Assembly (NCBI GenBank): GCA_031268395.1 | Contig: JAIRXI010000031.1 | Coordinates: 1-13,838, forward strand | Length of the DNA: 13,838 bases | From: Tannerella sp. | Lineage (GTDB): Bacteria > Bacteroidota > Bacteroidia > Bacteroidales > Tannerellaceae | Direction: 5' to 3' | Shown: positions 1 to 6,922 of the stretch, piece after piece | Numbering within the stretch: position 1 is the first letter of the stretch | How the letters are laid out: each line of letters opens with the position of its first letter | The notes under the pieces: model-generated | Seen by the model: the letters and a program-made list of their open reading frames with translations, nothing else | What the model was told of the DNA's origin: nothing | Database searches by the model: none | Position numbers and translations under genes: made by a program

Positions 1-49
1 ACTCGCGCACACGCGAAAGATAACAAAAATAAATCATTTAAATCACATA

Positions 50-100
50 CCCTTATCGTCATTTTTTTCGTACTAAATGACGATAGGGGATTTTTTTATT
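50..100 (+). terminator. Intrinsic (Rho-independent) terminator of an upstream gene
   Basis: Positions 50-64 pair with 75-89 in an uninterrupted 15-bp stem with a single G-T wobble and a 10-nt loop (65-74). The stem is followed by A and a run of seven T (91-97), the classic intrinsic terminator layout for the + strand. The opposite strand has no T-tract after the stem, so it is not obviously bidirectional. A frame open from position 3 ends at TAA 21-23, about 27 nt before the stem. It could be the tail of the gene being terminated, but too little is present to call it. The terminator makes the downstream genes a separate transcription unit. Confidence 0.88.
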
Positions 101-303
101 CACAAAAACTTATTCAAACCAATGTTACCGGTGTGGATTTCCATCACCGGCCGGACTGTGTCGTGCCGTTACGGGAAGAGCGCGCCCTGTGCAATCCTCC
201 CTTTTTTTAGGATTTAGAGTTTAGACAAAGTCGATAATAACTACACTTTAATAACTACTCACTATTTAAAACAAATTGCCTAGGGAAAAAGACAGATGAA
301 CGA

Positions 304-378
304 ATGACGCCAAACGACCGGAAAACGCTGGTATCGTTTTCCGCTAGCGTCGATTTTAAACGGAAAAAATACCATTGA
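304..378 (+). CDS. Possible 24-codon leader peptide (speculative)
   Basis: ATG at 304 opens a 24-codon frame beginning MTPNDRKTLV and ending at TGA 376-378, 32 nt before the SusC ATG. It spans the hairpin at 315-352, so its translation would compete with folding of that structure, as in leader-peptide control. There is no homology argument, no clear ribosome binding site, and frames this short arise by chance. Treat it as a candidate only. Confidence 0.15.
   Translation: MTPNDRKTLVSFSASVDFKRKKYH
315..352 (+). promoter_or_regulatory. Leader hairpin just upstream of susC-like start
   Basis: CGGAAAACG (319-327) pairs perfectly with CGTTTTCCG (335-343) around a 7-nt loop. CGAC (315-318) can pair with GTCG (349-352) around a 5-nt bulge (344-348). 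No T-run follows, so it is not a terminator. It lies 58 nt before the SusC ATG and would be in the 5' UTR, where it could affect translation or mRNA stability. The structure is visible in the sequence; its role is inferred. Confidence 0.4.
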
Positions 379-410
379 ATAACAAATTTAAACTACTTAA
401 TTATTTATAC

Positions 411-3400
411 ATGATAAAAACAAAATTTTTCAGAAGAGTAGATACATGGTGCAGGGCACTAAGCCTGTTGTGTATCCTCAGTTTATGTTCGCTGTCGGCG
501 TTTGCGCAGAAGCGAGTAGCCGGCACCGTAACCGACGCTACAGGCGAAACGGCAATCGGCGCCAATGTAGTTGAGAAAGGTACTACTAACGGTACCAGTA
601 CCGATGCTGACGGAAAGTTCTCGTTAACCGTCGGCGAAAACGCCATCCTGCAAATATCCTACATAGGGTATATCAGTCAGGATATCAGAGTAACAAGTGA
701 CAGTGTCTATGACGTCAGGTTGGTAGAAAACGCTGTAGCTTTGGATGAAGTTGTAGCCATCGGTTACGGTACGGTTAAGCGTAGCGACTTGACCGGCGCT
801 ATAGCGACATTGGCAAGCAAAGATATCAGCACGAACATCGAATCTAAAGTGATGGACGCCATACAAGGCAAAGTAGCCGGATTAAGCATTGAGAGTCTTG
901 GCGGCGAGCCGGGTTCGGGCATGCGTATCCAGATTCGCGGAGCAGGTTCTTTGACAAACAACAATCCACTTGTACTGATTGACGGCGTTCCGGGCTCTAT
1001 GGAGATGTTGAACACAAACAACATCAAGTCGATGCAGATTCTGAAAGACGCCTCTGCGTCAGCCATTTATGGAGCAAGGGCTGCCAACGGAGTCATTCTG
1101 ATAGAAACTACGGGCGGACAAAAGGGCAATGTGCAGTTTTCCGTTAATGTGGACTACGGTATTCAGCAGTTAGCCGACAAAATGGACATGCTCAATGCGG
1201 AGCAGTGGCGGCGGGTAAATAGTGATGCGCGAGCTGCAGCCGGTTTGCCGCCGTCGGACTATATCCTTGATTATCTCGGCGATTTGCCCACTGTCGGTAC
1301 CGACTGGCAGGATGCAATGTATGTCAATGCACCGGTGGGCAAATACAATTTATCCGCCGGTGGGGGAACAGAGTCGGCAAATTACAACTTTTCACTCGGC
1401 TGGCTCGACCAGGACGGAATTGTACAGACTACGCAGTATCAACAGTTGAATATTCAGGCAAAATCGGATTGGAAAACGGGGAGGTTCAAATTCGGTGAAA
1501 GTCTGATTATTACAAAAGAATTCAAAAAGAACACACCGGGCGACGGAGCCGGACGCGGCGATGTGATTGAAACGGCTGTGATGTCGAATCCCAACATGAA
1601 GATTTACAAGAAAGACTATACCGATGAACAGCAGGCGATGGCTCTTACTCCGGTCGGAAGCGGCAGTAATGTGATCGGCATTCTGAATCTTGACAGGAAT
1701 GAGTACGATTTGTACAGGATTTTCTTTGAGGCTTTCACGGAGGTCGATCTGTTTGACGGGCTGAAGTATAAGTTGAATGTCGGTACAAGCAATTCATTAC
1801 AACACAATCTTTATGCACGTCCGATTTACGCCCTGCAGGATGTTTATGCGATGGGTACGCAGTTGTACGCGCAGGACGGCGAACTGAACGAAAGCAATTC
1901 GACAAGCACTTACTGGCTGGTGGAAAACACTTTGAACTATCAGAAGGTATTCGGAAAACATTCGGTCAACGTTCTTCTCGGTCAGAGTGCTGAAAAAAGC
2001 GCGTGGCGAAACGCAGGAGGCAATATTTACGGCCTTCCCGACGGCATACAGGTTTTGAGTGCCGGAAGCCGTAACGCCACAGTTTCGGGTACTGAAAGCG
2101 CGAATACGATATCTTCGCTGTTCGGTCGCGCCATTTATTCTTTCGATTCGAAGTACATCTTTACCGGAACACTGCGTCGTGACGGCTCATCAAGGTTTAG
2201 CGACAGGAATAAGTACGGTACATTTCCTTCCGTAGCCGTGGCATGGAATGTGTCAAACGAATCTTTTATGGAAAACATTCCGGCGATTTCAAAACTGAGG
2301 CTTCGGGCCAATTACGGAGTGCTTGGCAATGAATCTATCGGTAATTACCAGTACCTGGGACTGATTCAGCCGTCGTTCTATTATACCACAGGCAATTCAA
2401 CCAACTGGATAGGCGCTACGCAGGTTAATTATCCGGCGGTAGGTATCAAATGGGAATCAACGGCGACAACCAATGTCGGTATAGACCTTGGATTATGGAA
2501 CGGACGGTTTGATTTCACGTTCGATTACTTTAAGAAAACAACGACGGATTTGTTGTTGCAAATCCCGATACCTTCATCGGCAGGTTCCGGTTCTGATCCG
2601 TATGGTAATGCAGGAAAAGTCGCCAATAACGGATTTGAAACCTTGCTGACTTATAACGGTAAAGTCAATGACTTCAACTTCTCGGTAACGGGTACCTTCT
2701 CCCGTATCCGCAACGAGGTTCTGGATTTAAGCACCACTTCGCAGCAACTGTCCGGCGCTGTGGCTTCACTGCATGGCGGCGCACCGGTAACATACACGAA
2801 AGTGGGCTATCCCATCTATTCGTTCTTCGTCATCAAGACCGATGGTTTGTTCAGAAATCAGGCGGAAGTGGACGCTCACAGTAAAGACGGCGAACTTATT
2901 CAGAGAAACGCCAAGCCTGGCGATATCCGGTTTGTGGATTATAACGGCGACGGAATAATAGACGGAAACGACCGGCAGTATTGCGGCAGCGGCTTCCCCG
3001 ATTTCGATTACGGTTTGAGGATTTATGCCGAATATAAGGGAATTGACCTCAATCTCTTCCTGCAGGGAACGCAGGGAAATAAGATTTACAATGCTTTCCG
3101 CACGTATACGGAATCCGTCAGGGCCGGTAATAATTATACGACCAAAGTGCTTGATTCTTACACTTATAATCCTGCTGCCGGCAATTATCCGCGGCTTGAC
3201 GTGACCGACCCTAACGGGAACGATATCGACAATTCCGACAGGTATCTTGAAGACGGGTCGTATTTAAGGTTTAAGACCCTGTCGTTAGGTTATAATTTCC
3301 CAAAAAACTTGCTTAATGCATTGTCCATACAAAGCGCGCGCGTTTACGTCGGAGTTCAGAACCTCTTTACGCTAACCAAATACGAAGGATATAATCCGGA

Positions 3401-3509
3401 TATTGGCGGCGGTCAGTATCAAGGTTCAGGTTTGGGAACGAGAGGCGTCGACTATTCGGTATATCCCATACCGCGATCTTATCATGTAGGAATCCAGTTT
3501 AATTTTTAA
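411..3509 (+). CDS. SusC/RagA-family TonB-linked outer-membrane transporter
   Basis: Outer-membrane TonB-dependent barrel that imports oligosaccharides captured by its SusD partner. I chose ATG 411 (1032 aa); the same frame extends to a TTG at 375, which adds 12 residues before a normal signal peptide and looks less likely. Residues 1-32 form a signal peptide (basic RR, hydrophobic core, cleavage near AFA|QK). A carboxypeptidase-regulatory-like beta-sandwich follows at about 34-106 (AGTVTD, GKFSL, ISYIGY). Next come the family signature LDEVVAIGYG (111-120), the plug domain, and a beta-barrel ending in the aromatic QFNF typical of outer-membrane proteins. A Ca-binding-like DYNGDGIIDGND loop near residue 850 is common in this family. 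There is no N-terminal STN signalling domain, so direct control through an ECF sigma/anti-sigma pair is unlikely. The paired SusD gene begins 11 bp downstream. Substrate is not readable from sequence. Confidence 0.96.
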   Translation: MIKTKFFRRVDTWCRALSLLCILSLCSLSAFAQKRVAGTVTDATGETAIGANVVEKGTTNGTSTDADGKFSLTVGENAILQISYIGYISQDIRVTSDSVYDVRLVENAVALDEVVAIGYGTVKRSDLTGAIATLASKDISTNIESKVMDAIQGKVAGLSIESLGGEPGSGMRIQIRGAGSLTNNNPLVLIDGVPGSMEMLNTNNIKSMQILKDASASAIYGARAANGVILIETTGGQKGNVQFSVNVDYGIQQLADKMDMLNAEQWRRVNSDARAAAGLPPSDYILDYLGDLPTVGTDWQDAMYVNAPVGKYNLSAGGGTESANYNFSLGWLDQDGIVQTTQYQQLNIQAKSDWKTGRFKFGESLIITKEFKKNTPGDGAGRGDVIETAVMSNPNMKIYKKDYTDEQQAMALTPVGSGSNVIGILNLDRNEYDLYRIFFEAFTEVDLFDGLKYKLNVGTSNSLQHNLYARPIYALQDVYAMGTQLYAQDGELNESNSTSTYWLVENTLNYQKVFGKHSVNVLLGQSAEKSAWRNAGGNIYGLPDGIQVLSAGSRNATVSGTESANTISSLFGRAIYSFDSKYIFTGTLRRDGSSRFSDRNKYGTFPSVAVAWNVSNESFMENIPAISKLRLRANYGVLGNESIGNYQYLGLIQPSFYYTTGNSTNWIGATQVNYPAVGIKWESTATTNVGIDLGLWNGRFDFTFDYFKKTTTDLLLQIPIPSSAGSGSDPYGNAGKVANNGFETLLTYNGKVNDFNFSVTGTFSRIRNEVLDLSTTSQQLSGAVASLHGGAPVTYTKVGYPIYSFFVIKTDGLFRNQAEVDAHSKDGELIQRNAKPGDIRFVDYNGDGIIDGNDRQYCGSGFPDFDYGLRIYAEYKGIDLNLFLQGTQGNKIYNAFRTYTESVRAGNNYTTKVLDSYTYNPAAGNYPRLDVTDPNGNDIDNSDRYLEDGSYLRFKTLSLGYNFPKNLLNALSIQSARVYVGVQNLFTLTKYEGYNPDIGGGQYQGSGLGTRGVDYSVYPIPRSYHVGIQFNF

Positions 3510-3520
3510 TACAAACAGCG

Positions 3521-5056
3521 ATGAATAAAATATTTAATTTTTTGACTTTATCTGTGGCTTTACTGTTTCTTGCAGGTTGCTCCGATGATTTTCTGACGCT
3601 GGACAATCCCAACCAGACTACGGTTGTAAGATTCTGGCAAAGCGAAGCCGATCTTGAACAGGGCGTTGCCGCAACGTATAAAATGTTGAGCGAAGAAGGC
3701 GACGGCAGCTATTATATGCGTACCAATCCGCAGCTTGTAGAAGGGCGAACGGAAAATTATACCGTCAATACGGATGTTATCGGGCGGTATGAAATAGGCA
3801 GTTACGTAAACACGATTTCGAGTAACAACTCTTTTCAGATCTACCGTGCACAGTATCGCGGCATTTTCCGTGCAAACCAGGTTTTGCAGTACGGGCCCGG
3901 AATGGACAAAGTGGATGCCGATATAAGGAACACGATGATCGGCGAGGCTAAATTCCTTCGGGGATTGTATTATTTCCATCTTGTCAATGATTTCGGATCG
4001 GTGCCGCTTATCACGAAACTCGCCGAAACAAGCGATGATTACTTTGTTGACCGTTCGCCGATGGAAGATATCTGGAAACAGATTCTTACCGACTGGGACG
4101 AAGCAGAGCCGGTTCTTCCCGTTAAATGGCCGGCGGAGTATGCCGGCAGAGCTACCAGAGGCGCCGTAATAGCCTTCAAGGGCAGAGCGTATCTCTATCA
4201 GAAAGAATGGAACAGGGCAATCGCCGAGTATGAGAAGTTAGTCAACAACGAAGCCACTTACGGCTATGACCTGATGGAAGACTATTTCCATCTCTGGGAC
4301 GGACAGCACAGAAATTGTAAGGAATCGATTTTTGAAGTTCAGTACAGTCGCAATCAGGCGGACATCTGGGGGGGACGAACGGCGACAAGTACGGTTTACG
4401 CTCAGGAAGTAGCCGGCGCCGGGATAGGATGGGTAGAAATCGCTCCGGCAAAAACCCTGTTGAACGCCATGACAAAAGAGTTGACGATCGACGGCGATTT
4501 CGATCCGCGGGCTACGGCGACCATCGCATGGGATTACCCCGGATGCATCTATTATCAGAGGCCGTTCAACGAGCGCTATGAAGAGGCGATTGCAAGAGGC
4601 GAAGAACCCATGTATTGCAGGAAAAATTGCAACTGGTGGAATGAAAACGAAGGGGATATGCGTTCCGATCTGAACGAAATCCCGATGCGTTATGCCGACG
4701 TACTCCTTTCGCTTGCGGAAGCCTATACAATGACGGGACAGGTGGCAAAAGCCGTGCCTTTGGTTCAGAGAATCAGAACACGAGCGCATCTGAAAGATAA
4801 AACGGATGAAATGAACGCATGGAACCAGGAGCAGATGATGGAAGAGATCATGCACCAGCGCAATGTGGAACTGTCCCGCGAATACGTTCATTTCTTCGAC
4901 CTGAGAAGATGGGGCACGCTTGAAAAGGTGATAAGGGAATCGCAGGAACTCGGATGGCAAAACTACAGAAAGCGCTATGAATACTACCCTATTCCCGAAA
5001 ATGAACTGAAGGCCAACCCGGAACTGACGCAAAATCCCGAATGGCTGCAGAATTAG
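3521..5056 (+). CDS. SusD/RagB-family glycan-binding surface lipoprotein
   Basis: Outer-membrane lipoprotein that caps the SusC barrel and binds the glycan. The 511-aa length is normal for the family. The N terminus has a lipoprotein signal ending LAGC, with Cys20 as the lipidated residue, followed by SDDFL, a start very common in SusD proteins. The middle carries TPR-like helices (RATRGAVIAFKGRAYLYQ, about 204-221), the SusD oligomer scaffold. The C terminus has the hallmark segments NVELSREYVHFFDLRRWG and YYPIPENEL...NPELTQNPEW. No frameshift or truncation is seen. It sits 11 bp after SusC, so the two are almost certainly co-transcribed. An array of hairpin repeats starts within about 30 nt of its stop codon, so those hairpins probably lie in the 3' UTR of the susC-susD message. 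Confidence 0.96.
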   Translation: MNKIFNFLTLSVALLFLAGCSDDFLTLDNPNQTTVVRFWQSEADLEQGVAATYKMLSEEGDGSYYMRTNPQLVEGRTENYTVNTDVIGRYEIGSYVNTISSNNSFQIYRAQYRGIFRANQVLQYGPGMDKVDADIRNTMIGEAKFLRGLYYFHLVNDFGSVPLITKLAETSDDYFVDRSPMEDIWKQILTDWDEAEPVLPVKWPAEYAGRATRGAVIAFKGRAYLYQKEWNRAIAEYEKLVNNEATYGYDLMEDYFHLWDGQHRNCKESIFEVQYSRNQADIWGGRTATSTVYAQEVAGAGIGWVEIAPAKTLLNAMTKELTIDGDFDPRATATIAWDYPGCIYYQRPFNERYEEAIARGEEPMYCRKNCNWWNENEGDMRSDLNEIPMRYADVLLSLAEAYTMTGQVAKAVPLVQRIRTRAHLKDKTDEMNAWNQEQMMEEIMHQRNVELSREYVHFFDLRRWGTLEKVIRESQELGWQNYRKRYEYYPIPENELKANPELTQNPEWLQN

Positions 5057-5081
5057 TCAAACGGATTGAACGTGTCGGTCA

Positions 5082-5219
5082 AGGCGCGACGACAGGAATC
5101 GTCAAGACGTTGTGACGGGAATCACAAAGACGTTGTGACGGGAATCACAAAGACGTTGTGACAGGAATCACAAAGGCGTGACGACGGGAATCGTCAAGGC
5201 GTGACGACAGGAAGACCGC
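5082..5219 (+). repeat. Six-unit 23-bp tandem hairpin array with covarying stems
   Basis: Six units in exact 23-bp register, stems starting at 5087, 5110, 5133, 5156, 5179 and 5202. Each unit is a 5-nt linker AGRCG, a 6-nt 5' arm, a 6-nt loop CRGGAA and a 6-nt 3' arm. Units 2-4 have arms TTGTGA/TCACAA. Unit 5 has TGACGA/TCGTCA, and unit 1 is the same type with its outermost pair mismatched (C-A). Unit 6 has the TGACGA arm, but its 3' arm is degenerate (GACCGC). A decayed half unit (CGGTCA, 5076-5081) precedes unit 1. The two stem types differ at three base pairs, all compensated (T-A to G-C, G-C to A-T, T-A to C-G), while the loop and linker stay nearly constant. The 23-bp period is not a multiple of three, so it is not a peptide repeat. 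The pattern suggests selection for the hairpin itself, as RNA or as a DNA site. It does not match a CRISPR array. Confidence 0.9.
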
Positions 5220-5257
5220 AGCAGTTTCAAGAAACGCGGAATAAATAACCCGTAACG

Positions 5258-5299
5258 GTTGTCCACCCCCTCCGGGAAAGGACAACAATTACAGGTTGT
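5258..5299 (+). promoter_or_regulatory. Overlapping alternative hairpins upstream of the GH16 gene
   Basis: GTTGTCC (5258-5264) pairs with GGACAAC (5280-5286). The loop contains CCC/GGG, which can pair further. The 3' arm's ACAAC (5282-5286) can instead pair with GTTGT (5295-5299), followed by TTATTT, a weak terminator-like arrangement. The two folds exclude each other, which is the geometry of an attenuator, but both are short and the T-tract is poor. No ligand-binding motif is recognised. Confidence 0.3.
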
Positions 5300-5368
5300 T
5301 TATTTCACGTTCCCGCACACTTTTCCGACAGTTCAATCGTTATACATAAAATTATAAAATATACAATC

Positions 5369-6916
5369 ATGAAAACGCTTCTAATAACAACAGTTTTAAC
5401 AACCGCATCTTTCTTTGCATCTCATGCACAAAATGCGGACAACAACAGCATTCCAAAGCCCGAAATTGAAGGCGATTTTGTTTTCGTCCCCGAATTTAGC
5501 GATGAATTTGAAGGCAGCGGAATTGATACAACCAAGTGGTACACAACCAATCCGACATGGTTAGGACGTCAGCCTGCATTTTTTTCCAGGGAAAACGTAG
5601 TGCAGAAAGACGGCAAACTCCACCTGACCATGCGGAAAGAAACTCCTCCCGCCGAGCTTGCGGCTAAGGGCTATCATACTTATTCGAGCGCAGCCGTCAA
5701 AAGCGCGCGGACAATCAAGTACGGCTATTTTGAGATCAAATCCCGGGCGATGAACTCGAAAGGCTCAAGCGCATTCTGGTTTTACGACCAGTCGCCCGAA
5801 GTATGGACCGAGATTGACGTTTTTGAACTGTGCGGCACAGGAGAGCGCGAAAAGACCGATTACATGACCGTTCACGTTTTCCATACCCCTCTTAAAGGTC
5901 AGCATGTCAGTAGCGGCGAACAATGGAATGCGCCATACCGCTTTGCCGATGACTACCATGTCTTCGGGCTGGAATGGACGCCGTTCGTCATCCGTTGGTA
6001 TGTGGACGGCAGAGCCGTACGGACAGTGGAAAACACTCACTGGCACCAGCCGCTCACCATGAATTTCGACAGCGAAACAATGCCCGACTGGTTCGGTTTA
6101 CCTGCCGATAATGAATTGTCTTCAACATTCAGCATTGAGTACATTCGCACATGGCAGTATAAAACCGCAGCATGGAAAGATGAAGGCAAATGGATAAACA
6201 AGATGCCGGAGAAAACGCTTGTCTGGGCTGATGAATTTGATTATGAAGGGCTGCCCGACAAGTCGAAATGGAACTATGAAGAAGGTTTTGTCAGGAACCG
6301 CGAGCCTCAGTATTATACGAAAGAACGCTCCGAAAATGCGCATGTTACCGATGGAAACCTGATTATTGCCGCTCTGAAGGAAGACTTCAAAGGCGGCAAA
6401 TACACATCGGCAAGCATCCATACGAAAGGCAAGTTTGAATTTCGGAAGGGCAGGGTTGAAGTCCGCGCAAAACTGCCGTCGGGACATGGCGTCTGGCCTG
6501 CAATATGGACGCTGGGCGCCAATATCGACAAGGTGGACTGGCCGGTGTGTGGAGAAATCGACATCATGGAATACTGGGGACACAATCCCAATTCCATACA
6601 TGCAAATGTTCACACCGGAGGCTATAACCATACCAAAGGTAAAGGACGGGGCGGAAATATTATTTTTAAGGAACCGTGGAACGATTTTCATATCTTTGCC
6701 GTGGAGTGGTATGACGACCGTCTTGATTTCTACTTCGACGATGCTTTGTATTATTCGTGCCGCAGAAAGGGCGAAGGACAGGACGAATGGCCTTTTGACG
6801 CTCCGCAGTACCTCCTGATAAACCTTGCTTTGACAGGCGGACAGCCGGGGATAGACGACACAGTTTTTCCTGCAAAATATCTCATTGATTATGTACGTAT
6901 TTATAATTTAAAATGA
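5369..6916 (+). CDS. Secreted protein with two GH16 catalytic domains
   Basis: Predicted endo-acting beta-glycanase, 515 aa, with two GH16 domains; one GH16 domain is usually about 230-260 aa. A signal peptide covers residues 1-20 (cleavage near SHA|QN, no lipobox). Domain 1 (about 36-262) has the motif TEIDVFE with E148, D150 and E153 in the ExDxxE catalytic arrangement; its surroundings (GSSAFWFYD before it) recall the agarase/carrageenase side of the family. Domain 2 (about 282-514) has GEIDIMEYWG with E396, D398 and E401, plus GVWPAIWTLG and a typical laminarinase-type (beta-1,3-glucanase) C-terminal strand pattern. Both domains therefore look active. GH16 enzymes are retaining; the first Glu is the nucleophile and the last the acid/base. 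It is the first enzyme gene after the hairpin array and lies 6 bp before the GH9 gene, so the two are probably translationally coupled. The family is clear; the exact substrates of the two domains are not. Confidence 0.92.
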   Translation: MKTLLITTVLTTASFFASHAQNADNNSIPKPEIEGDFVFVPEFSDEFEGSGIDTTKWYTTNPTWLGRQPAFFSRENVVQKDGKLHLTMRKETPPAELAAKGYHTYSSAAVKSARTIKYGYFEIKSRAMNSKGSSAFWFYDQSPEVWTEIDVFELCGTGEREKTDYMTVHVFHTPLKGQHVSSGEQWNAPYRFADDYHVFGLEWTPFVIRWYVDGRAVRTVENTHWHQPLTMNFDSETMPDWFGLPADNELSSTFSIEYIRTWQYKTAAWKDEGKWINKMPEKTLVWADEFDYEGLPDKSKWNYEEGFVRNREPQYYTKERSENAHVTDGNLIIAALKEDFKGGKYTSASIHTKGKFEFRKGRVEVRAKLPSGHGVWPAIWTLGANIDKVDWPVCGEIDIMEYWGHNPNSIHANVHTGGYNHTKGKGRGGNIIFKEPWNDFHIFAVEWYDDRLDFYFDDALYYSCRRKGEGQDEWPFDAPQYLLINLALTGGQPGIDDTVFPAKYLIDYVRIYNLK

Positions 6917-6922
6917 CTTGTT

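Larger units (their letters stand above)
101..410 (+). other. Structured leader upstream of susC-like gene
   Basis: About 310 bp lie between the terminator and the chosen SusC start. I found no convincing Bacteroidetes promoter (-33 TTTG / -7 TAnnTTTG) here. The region holds a GC-rich hairpin at 128-150: CCGGTG pairs with CACCGG, with an inner TGG/CCA, an ATTT loop and one bulged T. A T7 tract at 202-208 follows GC-rich sequence, an AT-rich stretch covers about 203-280, and a second hairpin sits at 315-352. The promoter and any regulator site should lie here, but I cannot place them. No substantial gene is seen. Confidence 0.5.
5057..5368 (+). other. Gap between SusD and GH16 genes, rich in hairpins
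   Basis: This 312-bp gap contains a tandem hairpin array (about 5082-5219), a small GTTTC-AA-GAAAC inverted repeat (5223-5234), a larger hairpin at 5258-5286, and about 60 bp of AT-rich sequence before the next ATG. No open frame worth calling is present. I saw no clear -33/-7 promoter match and no strong terminator with a T-run, so read-through from SusD is likely but partial separation is possible. Confidence 0.7.

Noticed and set aside
1..23. C-terminal tail of an upstream gene (frame 3, ending TAA at 21-23)
   Set aside because: Only six codons are visible, with no recognisable motif. The nearby terminator makes it plausible, but the sequence cannot support a call.
173..208. Second terminator before SusC (GC-rich sequence followed by T7)
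   Set aside because: Only 3-4 bp pairings (GGGA/TCCC) can be drawn before the T-run, too weak for an intrinsic terminator.
375..410. TTG start 12 codons upstream for SusC
   Set aside because: It adds residues ahead of an already complete signal peptide. ATG 411 is preceded by the AT-rich sequence typical of Bacteroidota starts.
3505..3520. Terminator or promoter between SusC and SusD
   Set aside because: The gap is 11 bp without a stem; the two genes are simply co-transcribed.
4238..5032. 264-codon open frame on the - strand inside susD
   Set aside because: The + strand encodes conserved SusD C-terminal motifs throughout this stretch; the antisense product shows no recognisable domain.
5082..5219. 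CRISPR array
   Set aside because: The period is only 23 bp, there are no unique spacers (the only linker is 5 nt and constant), and no cas genes are present.
5082..5219. Peptide-coding tandem repeat or extension of SusD
   Set aside because: The 23-bp period shifts frame at every unit, and the SusD stop precedes it with the expected C-terminal motif intact.
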